From NCBI GenBank assembly GCA_958436475.1, contig CAUBKG010000082.1, positions 1-6,456 on the forward strand: DNA of 6,456 nucleotides, read 5' to 3'. Position numbers and translations under genes: made by a program. Below the pieces are notes generated by a model, which saw nothing but the letters and a program-made list of their open reading frames with translations, ran no database searches and had not been told where the DNA came from. This DNA is from an uncultured Clostridia bacterium (GTDB lineage Bacteria > Bacillota > Clostridia > Oscillospirales > Acutalibacteraceae). The first letter of the stretch is position 1. Every line of letters starts with the position of its first letter. Below are positions 1-6,369 of this stretch, in pieces.

Positions 1-43
1 GAATAAATAAAAAGCGGACAGTAGCAAAGGCTGCTGTCCGCTT
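1..43 (-). terminator. Intrinsic terminator after the S1-domain gene
   Basis: A 14-position stem (12-25 with 30-43) with a four-base loop is followed on the minus strand by a T-rich run (positions 13 down to 2, TTTTTATTTATT). It lies about 90 bases past the stop of the S1-domain gene, which fits the end of that transcript. In the minus-strand RNA one stem position (22/33) is a C-A mismatch, while in plus-strand RNA it would be a G-U wobble. The T tract exists only on the minus side, so the minus orientation is favoured. Confidence 0.8.
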
Positions 44-132
44 ATCGGTTATCACACACTGCATATCACTTTGTAAAATCCGGCGGGCCATCGCCGGGGC
101 CGGACTGCCGCGCTGCCTGCGGTGAGGAGAAA

Positions 133-1080
133 TCAGGCCGGGATATCGTCCGGCCGCTCGCAGAAGAGGGTCTCGATCACGCGGGAGCAGGAATCGGGCG
201 AATAGACCCAGCGGTCCAGATGGTCCTCACGGCAGAAGTATTCGAGCGGCTGCGGCTGCGGGTCCTTCCCGAAGGTGTCGATAATAATAAGCTTTACCTT
301 CATTTTGTCTTCCAGAATATTTTTGATATAAACGCTCGCCTGGCTTCCCACCTCCACGCCCTCGCGCGGCTCCGCAAGCCCTGCGAGGTTGGGGGAAAGC
401 TCGATAAACACGCCGTAATTCTCTACCGAGCGCACAATTCCCGAAACGGTTTCGCCCACATGGAAGCGTTCGGCGTTTTCCTTCCAGGTGCCGAGCAGCT
501 CCTTATGGGAAAGGGAAATGCGGCCGGAGCAGTCGATGCCCCGCACCACGGCACGGATATCCTCCCCGATGCGGAAACGGTCCGAGGGGTGGGAAATGCG
601 GGAAACGGAAATGGTATCGATCGGGATGAGGGAGGGAATGCCGCAGCCGATATCCACAAACGCACCGAAGGGCTCGAAGTGGGTGACGCGGCCGTCTATC
701 ACATCGCCGGGAATAAGCCGCTCGAGGTATTCGCGCTGGCATTTCTCCTGCACCGCGCGGCGGGAAAGAACGGCCACGGGGCGCCCGCCCTCGGTGGAAA
801 AGTCGGTAATAAAAAAGCAGACCGGCTTATTCACGCGGGAAATGAGAGCGATATCCCGCACCGTCCCCTCCCGCAGGCCCACCGCGCCCTCCTCGCGGGG
901 AATCACCCCGGTCATGCAGCCGAGATCGACCAGGAGATTGTGGGAAGAATCGCAGACGGCGGCACGGGCCTCCAGAATGCGCCCCTCCCGCTTCGCCTCC
1001 GCCAGAGCGGCGGGCGAACGCATAGCGGCGAGGTTTGCGGGCGTGTTCCATAATCTACCTTCAGGCATGTATTTGTTCAC
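133..1080 (-). CDS. S1 RNA-binding domain protein (three S1-like domains)
   Basis: A 315-residue, probably cytoplasmic RNA-binding protein related to ribosomal protein S1, but shorter than a full S1 and of unknown specific role. Three OB-fold S1 units can be seen. The first is degenerate, at residues about 34-108 (LLVDLGCMTGVIPREE). The second is clear, at about 123-194 (GDVIDGRVTHFEPFGAFVDIG, ending GRISLSHKEL). The third is at about 208-268 (GETVSGIVRSVENYGVFIEL). A tail of about 45 residues follows (WVYSPDSCSRVIETLF) that I cannot assign to a known domain. The GTG at 1080 is chosen because AGGGGGG lies nine bases upstream and the protein then begins MNKYMPEG; the longer ATG-initiated reading to 1191 runs into the clpC terminator. 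The gene follows clpC on the same strand but is separated by that terminator, so it is probably its own transcription unit or receives read-through. I found no convincing promoter in 1081-1167. The S1 assignment is firm; function in translation or RNA turnover is inference. Confidence 0.9.
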   Translation of the reverse strand: MNKYMPEGRLWNTPANLAAMRSPAALAEAKREGRILEARAAVCDSSHNLLVDLGCMTGVIPREEGAVGLREGTVRDIALISRVNKPVCFFITDFSTEGGRPVAVLSRRAVQEKCQREYLERLIPGDVIDGRVTHFEPFGAFVDIGCGIPSLIPIDTISVSRISHPSDRFRIGEDIRAVVRGIDCSGRISLSHKELLGTWKENAERFHVGETVSGIVRSVENYGVFIELSPNLAGLAEPREGVEVGSQASVYIKNILEDKMKVKLIIIDTFGKDPQPQPLEYFCREDHLDRWVYSPDSCSRVIETLFCERPDDIPA

Positions 1081-1089
1081 TTTGAAAGA

Positions 1090-1096
1090 CCCCCCT
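1090..1096 (-). promoter_or_regulatory. Ribosome binding site deciding the GTG start of the S1-domain gene
   Basis: The minus strand reads AGGGGGG nine bases before the GTG at 1078-1080. The in-frame ATG at 1066-1068 would sit about 21 bases from this site, which is too far, so the GTG is preferred. Confidence 0.65.
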
Positions 1097-1167
1097 GTTT
1101 TATCTGTCCGGTTCATATATATGCGGGGGGACTCGCGCGGCATGACTAAACCTTTTGAAAAAGGGGG

Positions 1168-1203
1168 CAAAAGAAAAAGCGGAGGAACCATCGGTTCCTC
1201 CGC
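1168..1203 (-). terminator. Strong intrinsic terminator closing the ctsR-clpC operon
   Basis: A perfect 11-bp stem GCGGAGGAACC / GGTTCCTCCGC (1179-1189 with 1193-1203) with a three-base loop is followed on the minus strand by TTTTTCTTTTG (1178 down to 1168). It begins 17 bases beyond the clpC stop codon. This is a textbook rho-independent terminator and separates the heat-shock operon from the downstream S1-domain gene. Confidence 0.93.
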
Positions 1204-1220
1204 AGGAGGGGCGGGCAGCG

Positions 1221-3674
1221 TTACGCCTCTTCCCCGGCCTTCAATTTATCGAAGCAGAACGCGCCGTCCCGCTGGGTGCAGGAAACGGTGTCGCCGGAAG
1301 AAATTTTTCCAGCGAGCAGCTGCTCGGAGAGAGGGTCTTCGATGCTGCTCTGGATGGCCCGGCGCAGCGGGCGCGCACCGTAAACGGGGTCGAAGCCCGC
1401 CTTGGCGAGCGCGTCGATCGCTTGGTCTGTAAAGCGCAGGGCGATGCCCATATCCTTCACGCGCCGGTCGAGCCCCTTGAGCATCCGGCGGCAGACCTCT
1501 TTGATGTCCTCGCGGGAAAGCTGGTGGAATACGATGATATCGTCCACACGGTTTAAAAATTCGGGGCGGAAGGTGCGGCGCAGCTCGCCCAGCACCTCCC
1601 CGCGGATTTCCTCCTGCCGCGGTTCGCCCGAGGCGGGTGCGAAGCCGAGCGATTTATGCTCGGTAATCAGCCGCGCGCCTACGTTGGAGGTCATGATGAT
1701 AACCGTGTTGCGGAAATCCACGCGGCGCCCCTGCGCGTCCGTGAGGATGCCGTCCTCGAGGATTTGCAGGAGAATGTTGAAAACATCGGGGTGTGCCTTC
1801 TCGATCTCATCGAACAGCACCACCGAATAGGGCTTGCGGCGGATTTTTTCCGTGAGCTGGCCGCCTTCGTCGAACCCCACGTAGCCGGGCGGCGAGCCCA
1901 CCATGCGGGAAACGGTGTGCTTCTCCATATATTCGCTCATATCGAGGCGGATCATGGCGTTTTCATCGCCGAAGAGGGCTTCCGCCAGCGTTTTGCAGAG
2001 CTCCGTTTTGCCCACGCCCGTGGGGCCTAGGAAAATGAAGCTGCCGATGGGGCGCTTCGGGTCCTTGAGGCCCACCCGCCCGCGGCGGATGGCCCGTGCC
2101 ACGGCGGTGACCGCCTCGTCCTGGCCGACCACGCGTTCCTTCAGCACCGATTCGAGGCGGAGCAGGCGTTCCGATTCCTCCTCGGTCAGCTGGGCCACGG
2201 GGATGCCCGTCCAGCCCGAAACGATATCCGCGATCTCCCTTGCCGTCACGTTTTCGGTCGCGCCCTCGTTTTCGCGGCTCCAGCGGTCGCGCGCGGCCTC
2301 GAGCTCTTCGGAGGCGGCCTTCTGCTCGTCCCGAAGGGAAGCGGCGCGCTCGAAATCCTGCGCGTTTACCGCGGCGGCCTTTTCTTCATCCAGCCGCTTG
2401 ATTTTATCCTCCAGCTCCTTTAAGTCCGGCGGCGCGGTCGTGGCGCTGAGCCGCACCTTGGAGGCGGCCTCGTCGATGAGGTCGATGGCCTTATCCGGCA
2501 AGTAGCGGTCGGAAATATAGCGGATGGAAAGCTTTACCGCGGCGCGGATGGCTTCGTCGGTGATCTTCACCTTGTGGTGAGCTTCGTATTTATCGCGCAG
2601 GCCGAAAAGGATCTGCACGGCGTCTTCCTCGCTCGGCTCGCCCACGGTAACGGGCTGGAACCGGCGCTCGAGAGCCGCGTCCTTTTCGATGTATTTGCGG
2701 TATTCGGCCAGGGTGGTCGCGCCAATCACCTGGATATCCCCGCGCGCGAGCAGGGGCTTGAGGATGTTGGCGGCGTCTGCCGAGCCCTCCGCGCTGCCCG
2801 CGCCCACGATGGTGTGCAGCTCGTCGATGAACAGGATCACATCCTGGGCCTTTTTCACTTCATCGAGCGCGGTTTTGATGCGCTCCTCGAAATCGCCGCG
2901 GTATTTGGTACCCGCCACCATGCCGGTGAGGTCCACGGTGAACACCCGCTTGCCCTTTAAGAGCTCGGGCACCTCGCCCGAAACGATTTTCTGCGCGAGG
3001 CCCTCGGCAATGGCGGTTTTGCCCACGCCCGGCTCGCCGATGAGGCAGGGGTTGTTCTTCGTGCGGCGGGAAAGAATTTGAATCACCCGTTCGATCTCCT
3101 TCGAGCGGCCGATCACGGGGTCGAGCTTGCCGTCCGCCGCCGCGGCGGTCAGATCCCGCCCGAACTGGTCGAGGGTGGGGGTTTTGGTCTTCTTCTTGGA
3201 AGGGGAGGCGGCGCCGGGGGAAACGCTGTCGTTCGCGGAGCCGATGGCCTTCATCACGGCGTCGTAAACATCCTCCGGGGAAACGCCCAGCTGCTTTAAG
3301 AAGCGGATGGCGTAATTTTCCCCCTCCTGCAGGATTGCGAGCAGCAGATGCTCGGTGCCCACATATTTATGGCTCATGGAGCGCGCCACCGCCACGGCAA
3401 GCTCCATAATGCGCTTGCTGCGGGGGGTGAAATCGGAAAAGGAAACGGAGACCGGCGCGCCGCGGCCGATGGCCGAGCTGATCTGATCTTCAATTTTTTC
3501 CTCCGTCACGTCGAATTCCGCCAAAATGTTGGCGGCAACGCCCGTGCCCTCCATGATGAGCCCTAAGAGCAGATGCTCGCTGCCCACATAGGTATGGCCG
3601 AACTGCCCCGCCACGCCGATGGCGAGGTTGACGGCATTGTTTGCTTTTTCGGTAAATCCCTGAAAATTATACAT
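1221..3674 (-). CDS. clpC: ATP-dependent Clp protease ATP-binding subunit ClpC
   Basis: An 817-residue class-1 Hsp100 AAA+ unfoldase that works as a hexamer in the cytoplasm, unfolding substrates and passing them to ClpP. The N-terminal repeat domain (about 1-145) carries GSEH (E33) and GTEH (E108), the positions equivalent to the phosphoarginine-binding glutamates of Bacillus subtilis ClpC. The first ATPase domain has Walker A GEPGVGKT (213-220) and Walker B VILFIDE (279-285). The middle domain (about 415-470) holds a UVR-type helix, FERAASLRDE (441-450), typical of ClpC. The second ATPase domain has Walker A GPTGVGKT (550-557), Walker B VVLFDE (618-623), sensor 1 TSNVG (662-666), FLNRVD (706-711) and sensor 2 GARPL (766-770). 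LGF at 676-678 fits the ClpP-docking loop. The start at 3674 (MYNFQGFTEK) follows AAAGGAG by six bases and matches the usual ClpC N terminus; a start at 3701 would only add MRSGGKEII. It is the last gene of the operon, 234 bases after mcsB, and ends at a strong terminator. No key residue is missing. Confidence 0.98.
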   Translation of the reverse strand: MYNFQGFTEKANNAVNLAIGVAGQFGHTYVGSEHLLLGLIMEGTGVAANILAEFDVTEEKIEDQISSAIGRGAPVSVSFSDFTPRSKRIMELAVAVARSMSHKYVGTEHLLLAILQEGENYAIRFLKQLGVSPEDVYDAVMKAIGSANDSVSPGAASPSKKKTKTPTLDQFGRDLTAAAADGKLDPVIGRSKEIERVIQILSRRTKNNPCLIGEPGVGKTAIAEGLAQKIVSGEVPELLKGKRVFTVDLTGMVAGTKYRGDFEERIKTALDEVKKAQDVILFIDELHTIVGAGSAEGSADAANILKPLLARGDIQVIGATTLAEYRKYIEKDAALERRFQPVTVGEPSEEDAVQILFGLRDKYEAHHKVKITDEAIRAAVKLSIRYISDRYLPDKAIDLIDEAASKVRLSATTAPPDLKELEDKIKRLDEEKAAAVNAQDFERAASLRDEQKAASEELEAARDRWSRENEGATENVTAREIADIVSGWTGIPVAQLTEEESERLLRLESVLKERVVGQDEAVTAVARAIRRGRVGLKDPKRPIGSFIFLGPTGVGKTELCKTLAEALFGDENAMIRLDMSEYMEKHTVSRMVGSPPGYVGFDEGGQLTEKIRRKPYSVVLFDEIEKAHPDVFNILLQILEDGILTDAQGRRVDFRNTVIIMTSNVGARLITEHKSLGFAPASGEPRQEEIRGEVLGELRRTFRPEFLNRVDDIIVFHQLSREDIKEVCRRMLKGLDRRVKDMGIALRFTDQAIDALAKAGFDPVYGARPLRRAIQSSIEDPLSEQLLAGKISSGDTVSCTQRDGAFCFDKLKAGEEA

Positions 3675-3908
3675 AATAATCTCCTTTCCGCCGCTTCGCA
3701 CCGGCGCAGGTTTGGAAGGAACGCGCAGGTCTCATCACGCGAAGCAAAGGAATGATAAGACGTCTTTTGCGCATGGGGACGAAAACGAAGCGGCCGGGCC
3801 GCACTGTGGGCGCCATCGGGAGGCGTTTTCACGCAGCTCCCTTCTGCCGTGCTGCACGCTTTCGAAAGAAGCCTGCCGGAGGCGGGGAAAGCTTGCGGCG
3901 GGCCGTGT
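3675..3908 (-). other. Long untranslated spacer between mcsB and clpC
   Basis: There are 234 bases between the mcsB stop and the clpC start, whereas mcsA and mcsB overlap. I see no GGTCAAA/TTTGACC CtsR repeat and no convincing -35/-10 pair (a lone TATCAT has no partner). The only clear structure is the GC palindrome GCGGCC-G-GGCCGC at 3790-3802; it is not followed by a T tract on the minus strand. The region could carry an internal promoter or RNA-processing site, or be inert. Confidence 0.6.
3681..3687 (-). promoter_or_regulatory. clpC ribosome binding site
   Basis: AAAGGAG on the minus strand, six bases before the ATG at 3672-3674. It settles the clpC start and suggests efficient independent initiation, in keeping with the long gap behind mcsB. 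Confidence 0.85.
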
Positions 3909-4946
3909 TTATCTGCGGCTTTCTGCGGGGGTAAGGGCGTTCCGCACGAGCTCCGCGCGGAACCGGTCGCGGCCGGGGGCGTCCAGATTCTGGCCGGCGC
4001 GGAGAAGCAGCGTGTTGGATTGGCATTCGCTGATCAGCCGGTTTACCGCAGAAAGGTTTGTCTCTGTTAGTATGCCCATAGAAACGCCCAGCCTAACCCA
4101 GGAAATGAGATTCATGAATTCCCCGGAGGACAGGATGCGCGCCGTTCGGAGGATGCCGAGCGAGCGCCAGGCTTTGTCCGCCAGGCGCTCCCCGCCTGCC
4201 AGCTCGCGGCGCAGGGAACGCTCCTGGGCGAAAAGCTGACGGGCAATGGACGCGAGATTGGCTGTGACGGCCTGCTCCGAGAGCCCCAGGGTAATCTGGT
4301 TGGAAACCTGATAAAAGGAGCCGAGCGTTTCGCTCCCCTCGCCGTAGGTCCCGCGGATGGAAAGGCCGATCTTCGAAAGGGTGCCGCCGAGGGGACCGAT
4401 GGCGTCTTTTACCTCCAGCGCGGGCAGGTGGAGCATGAGCGACGCCCGCATGCCCGTGCCGAGGTTCGAGGGGCACTGGGTGAGAAAACCCAGCTTTTCA
4501 TCGAAGCAGAAGGAAAGGCGGCTGTCGAGCAGGGAATCGATCTCGTCTGCCAGCCGGAAGGCATCCTCCAGCGCGAGCCCCGGGCGCATCACCTGAAGGC
4601 GGATGTGGTCCTCCTCGGTGATCATGATGCTGACCGATTCGTCTTCCGAAAGCAGAAGGCCGCGCCCCTGCCGGTTTTTCGCAAATTCCGGGCTGATGAT
4701 GTGATGCTCCGCGAGGGAAAACGCCTCCGCCGGGGAGAGGCTTTCCATATCGAAAAAGCGGAAGCCCTCGCGCAGGGGGGAATCGCTCGTGAGGAGCGCG
4801 GAGGAAACGAGGTTCACGACCTCCTTTTGCTGCTCCGGCGTCATTTTAACGGGGAAGGGAAAAGCGCTGAGGTTCCGGGCAAAGCGCACGCGGGTGGAAA
4901 CCGCAACGTCGCTTTCGGGGCCGCTTTCGAGATACCATTTATTCAC
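3909..4946 (-). CDS. mcsB: Protein-arginine kinase McsB
   Basis: A 345-residue member of the phosphagen (guanido) kinase family that phosphorylates arginine side chains in proteins, marking them for ClpC-ClpP; CtsR is a known target in Bacillus/Geobacillus. Visible family motifs are VSTRVRFARN (16-25, nucleotide-site arginines), TEEDHIRLQ (110-118, with the acidic residues at the guanidino site), CPSNLGTGMRAS (158-169, with the conserved cysteine C158), SIRGTYGEGSE (196-206) and FYQVSNQITLG (211-221). The C-terminal RDRFRA (326-331) fits the RDxxRA phosphoarginine-sensing motif described for McsB. The length is close to the family norm (about 350-360). The start is GTG at 4946, preceded by GGAGGTGA inside the end of mcsA. 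The first eight bases overlap the mcsA stop, which suggests translational coupling of activator and kinase. No frameshift or missing catalytic residue was seen. Confidence 0.96.
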   Translation of the reverse strand: MNKWYLESGPESDVAVSTRVRFARNLSAFPFPVKMTPEQQKEVVNLVSSALLTSDSPLREGFRFFDMESLSPAEAFSLAEHHIISPEFAKNRQGRGLLLSEDESVSIMITEEDHIRLQVMRPGLALEDAFRLADEIDSLLDSRLSFCFDEKLGFLTQCPSNLGTGMRASLMLHLPALEVKDAIGPLGGTLSKIGLSIRGTYGEGSETLGSFYQVSNQITLGLSEQAVTANLASIARQLFAQERSLRRELAGGERLADKAWRSLGILRTARILSSGEFMNLISWVRLGVSMGILTETNLSAVNRLISECQSNTLLLRAGQNLDAPGRDRFRAELVRNALTPAESRR

Positions 4947-5439
4947 CGCGCTTCACCTCCCCTTCCAGCTCGCGGATTTCATCGCGCAGCACGGCGGCTC
5001 GCTCGAACTCCTGCGATTCCACCGCAGCTTGAAGCTGTTTTTTGAGGGAAGCCACCCGGCTTTTTACCTTGGCCTGTGCGGAAGCGGCTGAGGGCAGCTT
5101 GCCCCGGTGCTCCGCAATGCCGTGCAGCCGCTGGATGGTAGGCACGAGCTGGTCGTGGAAGGTGCGGTAGCACTCGGCGCAGCCCACCTTGCCGGAGGAC
5201 GCGATCTGGCGGAAGGTGGAACCGCAGCCCTTGCAGCGGGTTTCCTCCGGGATGGGGGCTGATTTTTTCATGGTATCGCCGAAAAGGCTTCCCCAGATAT
5301 CGCCGATGTTGAGAGAAAAATGAGAATAGCCCATTTTCGCGGCGCATTCGGCGCACAGGTGCTGCTGTTGGGTGACGCCTCCCACGGTTCGGGTGATGTG
5401 GGTCGTCGCCTGGTTTTTGTTGCAGTTTTCACAAAGCAT
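4939..5439 (-). CDS. mcsA: McsA, zinc-finger and UVR-motif activator of McsB
   Basis: A 166-residue adaptor that in Bacillus and Staphylococcus binds and activates the kinase McsB and helps control CtsR. Two treble-clef-like zinc-binding units are complete: CENC (3-6) with CAEC (29-32), and CKGC (69-72) with CAEC (87-90), eight cysteines in all. The stretch after the second unit (YRTFHDQLVPTIQRLHG, 91-107) matches the usual family layout. The C terminus (about 128-163) is a coiled UVR motif, SQEFERAAVLRDEIRELE, closely like the UVR helix in ClpC's middle domain in this operon. The start ATG at 5439 has a modest GGAG nine bases upstream. The gene lies 95 bases after ctsR and its stop overlaps the mcsB start, as expected for a co-produced McsA-McsB complex. 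Confidence 0.96.
   Translation of the reverse strand: MLCENCNKNQATTHITRTVGGVTQQQHLCAECAAKMGYSHFSLNIGDIWGSLFGDTMKKSAPIPEETRCKGCGSTFRQIASSGKVGCAECYRTFHDQLVPTIQRLHGIAEHRGKLPSAASAQAKVKSRVASLKKQLQAAVESQEFERAAVLRDEIRELEGEVKRGE
4953..4960 (-). promoter_or_regulatory. mcsB ribosome binding site within the 3' end of mcsA
   Basis: GGAGGTGA on the minus strand, six bases before the GTG at 4944-4946 and inside the last mcsA codons. It supports the GTG start, which has no nearby ATG competitor, and coupled translation. Confidence 0.75.
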
Positions 5440-5505
5440 GGTGGCACACTCCGTTTCTCCGGCGGGATGAAAGGAACGCCCGCCGCCCGCCGGGACGGCT
5501 GAGGC

Positions 5506-5532
5506 CGCGGCCCATTTCAGGAGAGGGCCGCG
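5506..5532 (-). other. GC-rich hairpin in the ctsR-mcsA spacer
   Basis: A perfect 8-bp inverted repeat, CGCGGCCC (5506-5513) with GGGCCGCG (5525-5532), and an 11-base loop, begin two bases past the ctsR stop. No T tract follows on the minus strand, so it is not an ordinary terminator. It may be an mRNA-stabilising or partial attenuating structure, or reflect high GC content. Confidence 0.45.
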
Positions 5533-5534
5533 CG

Positions 5535-5984
5535 TTATAGGCAGCCGAGCAGCAGCTGCTTGAGCAGCCGGGCACGCGTCCGGCCCTGCAGAGGCTGCGG
5601 CAGGTCGGAAAACACCCGTCCGTGGAGCGCCGCGCGGATGAGGGGCGCGGCCGCGGCAGGGAGAAGCTGCTGGTATTCGAGGTTATCCACAATGGCGCGG
5701 GCGGTTGCGGGGTCGATGCTCTCGCCGATGGAATTGACCACGTGCATGATGGCCGAAGGCCTCTCGCGGGTGATGCGGGTGATGCGGATATAGCCGCCGC
5801 CCCCCCGCCTCGATTCCACCAGATACCCCTGTTCGGGCGTGAAGCGGGAGGAAATGACATAGCTGATCTGGCTCGGCACGCATCCGATGAGCGAGGCCAA
5901 TTCGTTGCGCTGGATTTCCGCCGTGCCCTCCTGCTGTTCCATCAGGTCGAGGATACGGGAGACGATGAGATCGGTTATTTTCAT
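5535..5984 (-). CDS. ctsR: CtsR, class III heat-shock repressor
   Basis: A 149-residue dimeric winged-helix repressor of clp genes in Gram-positive bacteria. The N-terminal DNA-binding part contains the helix-turn-helix stretch RNELASLIGCVPSQISYVIS (26-45) and RFTPEQGYLVE, then the glycine-rich wing ESRRGGGGYIRI (57-68). In Geobacillus the equivalent glycine loop is the heat sensor, and the arginine just before it is a McsB phosphorylation site; here that is R60. The C-terminal half ends with RVFSDLPQPLQGRTRARLL, matching the family's C-terminal region. The start is taken at 5984 (MKITDLIVSRILDLM), which matches family N termini, although its binding site is weak (GGTG, seven to eight bases upstream). 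An in-frame ATG at 6005 would add MFKAVFC but has no well-placed ribosome site. It is the first gene of the operon, directly behind a CtsR operator, so it should regulate itself. Confidence 0.95.
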   Translation of the reverse strand: MKITDLIVSRILDLMEQQEGTAEIQRNELASLIGCVPSQISYVISSRFTPEQGYLVESRRGGGGYIRITRITRERPSAIMHVVNSIGESIDPATARAIVDNLEYQQLLPAAAAPLIRAALHGRVFSDLPQPLQGRTRARLLKQLLLGCL

Positions 5985-6009
5985 GCAGAACACCGCTTTA
6001 AACATATTT

Positions 6010-6026
6010 TTTGACTTTGACTGACC
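6010..6026 (-). promoter_or_regulatory. CtsR operator downstream of the promoter
   Basis: The minus strand reads GGTCAGTCAAAGTCAAA. Against the published CtsR box RGTCAAANANRGTCAAA it has two mismatches, both in the upstream half-site. It lies between the predicted start of transcription (about 6032) and the ctsR start codon, where bound CtsR would block transcription. Confidence 0.85.
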
Positions 6027-6038
6027 TTTATAACTTTT

Positions 6039-6066
6039 ATTATACGGTATTTTAACCTGCAGGCAA
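6039..6066 (-). promoter_or_regulatory. Vegetative (SigA-type) promoter of the ctsR operon
   Basis: On the minus strand the -35 box is TTGCCT (6061-6066, four of six consensus bases) and the -10 box is a perfect TATAAT (6039-6044), with a 16-bp spacer. Transcription should begin near 6032, giving a leader of about 48 bases to the chosen ctsR start. The promoter lies in an AT-rich pocket of an otherwise GC-rich window and has CtsR boxes on both sides. Confidence 0.83.
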
Positions 6067-6083
6067 GGTCAGAAAAGGTCAAA
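6067..6083 (+). promoter_or_regulatory. CtsR operator upstream of the promoter, inverted
   Basis: The plus strand reads GGTCAGAAAAGGTCAAA, one mismatch from the CtsR box consensus. It directly abuts the -35 box and faces the opposite way to the operator at 6010-6026. A further half-site, AGTCAAA, lies at 6090-6096, six bases beyond. Confidence 0.85.
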
Positions 6084-6096
6084 AACAGAAGTCAAA

Positions 6097-6200
6097 ATCC
6101 GCATTTTTTCAAGGGAGAGCGGGATTTCTTTTGTTTTCTCATCCTTTCTTCGGTTTTTATGCAAAACCCTTTCGGGGCACGCCGCAGGAACAAAGAGGAG
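6097..6200. other. Intergenic stretch with no recognisable feature
   Basis: Pyrimidine-rich on the plus strand around 6125-6160, between the operators and the palindromic repeats. I see no gene, tRNA or convincing terminator here. Together with the repeats it makes about 370 bases without a gene at the right edge. Confidence 0.6.
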
Positions 6201-6226
6201 AATGAAAGGGCCCGCAGGGGTGGCCA

Positions 6227-6300
6227 CCGGAAAGCGAGCCGCACATATCGGGACTTCTCGTAGGGGCGGCCACCGGCCGCCCGCCGGAAACAAAATTGCC
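6227..6300 (+). repeat. Palindromic intergenic repeat, copy 1
   Basis: The block 6238-6283 is identical over 46 bases to 6381-6426, and 6227-6283 matches 6370-6426 with only two differences. It contains CGTAGGGGC followed by the hairpin GGGCGGCC-ACC-GGCCGCCC (6264-6282). After a one-base length difference the shared CAAAATTGCC (6291-6300) continues the match. Open reading frames crossing it are by-products of the repeats. It resembles REP-like or miniature mobile sequences; the family is not identified. Confidence 0.85.
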
Positions 6301-6339
6301 TGCTCGCGGAAAAATTGGGCAGGTCGTGTAGGGCAAAGC

Positions 6340-6363
6340 GGGCGCCCAATGGGCGCCCCTACG
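6340..6363 (-). repeat. Palindromic intergenic repeat, inverted diverged unit
   Basis: On the minus strand it reads CGTAGGGGC running into the hairpin GGGCGCCC-ATT-GGGCGCCC (6340-6358), the same layout as copies 1 and 2 in the opposite orientation. Relative to them the stem differs at one base pair, changed on both sides so that pairing is kept, and the loop is ATT instead of ACC. Confidence 0.8.
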
Positions 6364-6369
6364 GCGGTT

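Noticed and set aside
220..1053. Long plus-strand open frame opposite the S1-domain gene.
   Set aside because: It is antisense to a clear S1-domain protein, lacks recognisable domains, and long antisense frames are expected in GC-rich coding DNA.
488..1432. Second long plus-strand frame spanning the S1-domain gene start, the terminator and the clpC end.
   Set aside because: It crosses a strong terminator and two real genes on the other strand, and its Arg/Ser-rich product has no domain character.
3563..3832. Small minus-strand reading frame (89 codons, GTG start) with GGGAG just upstream, in the mcsB-clpC gap and running into the start of clpC.
   Set aside because: The GGGAG-to-GTG spacing is tight (four bases), much of it is the out-of-frame reading of clpC, its composition is Arg/Ser/Ala-rich as in frame shadows, and it resembles nothing I recognise.
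6011..6046. Possible divergent plus-strand promoter (TTGACT at 6011 or 6017 with TATTAT at 6038 or TATACG at 6041).
   Set aside because: The TTGACT motifs are part of the CtsR operator, the spacing is poor (15 or 21 bp for TATTAT) or the -10 weak, and no plus-strand gene follows in the window.
6164..6184. Short hairpin CCC-CGAAA-GGG followed by TTTT on the minus strand, possibly a terminator for a gene beyond the right edge.
   Set aside because: The stem is only about three base pairs and the T tract is short, so it is not distinguishable from chance.
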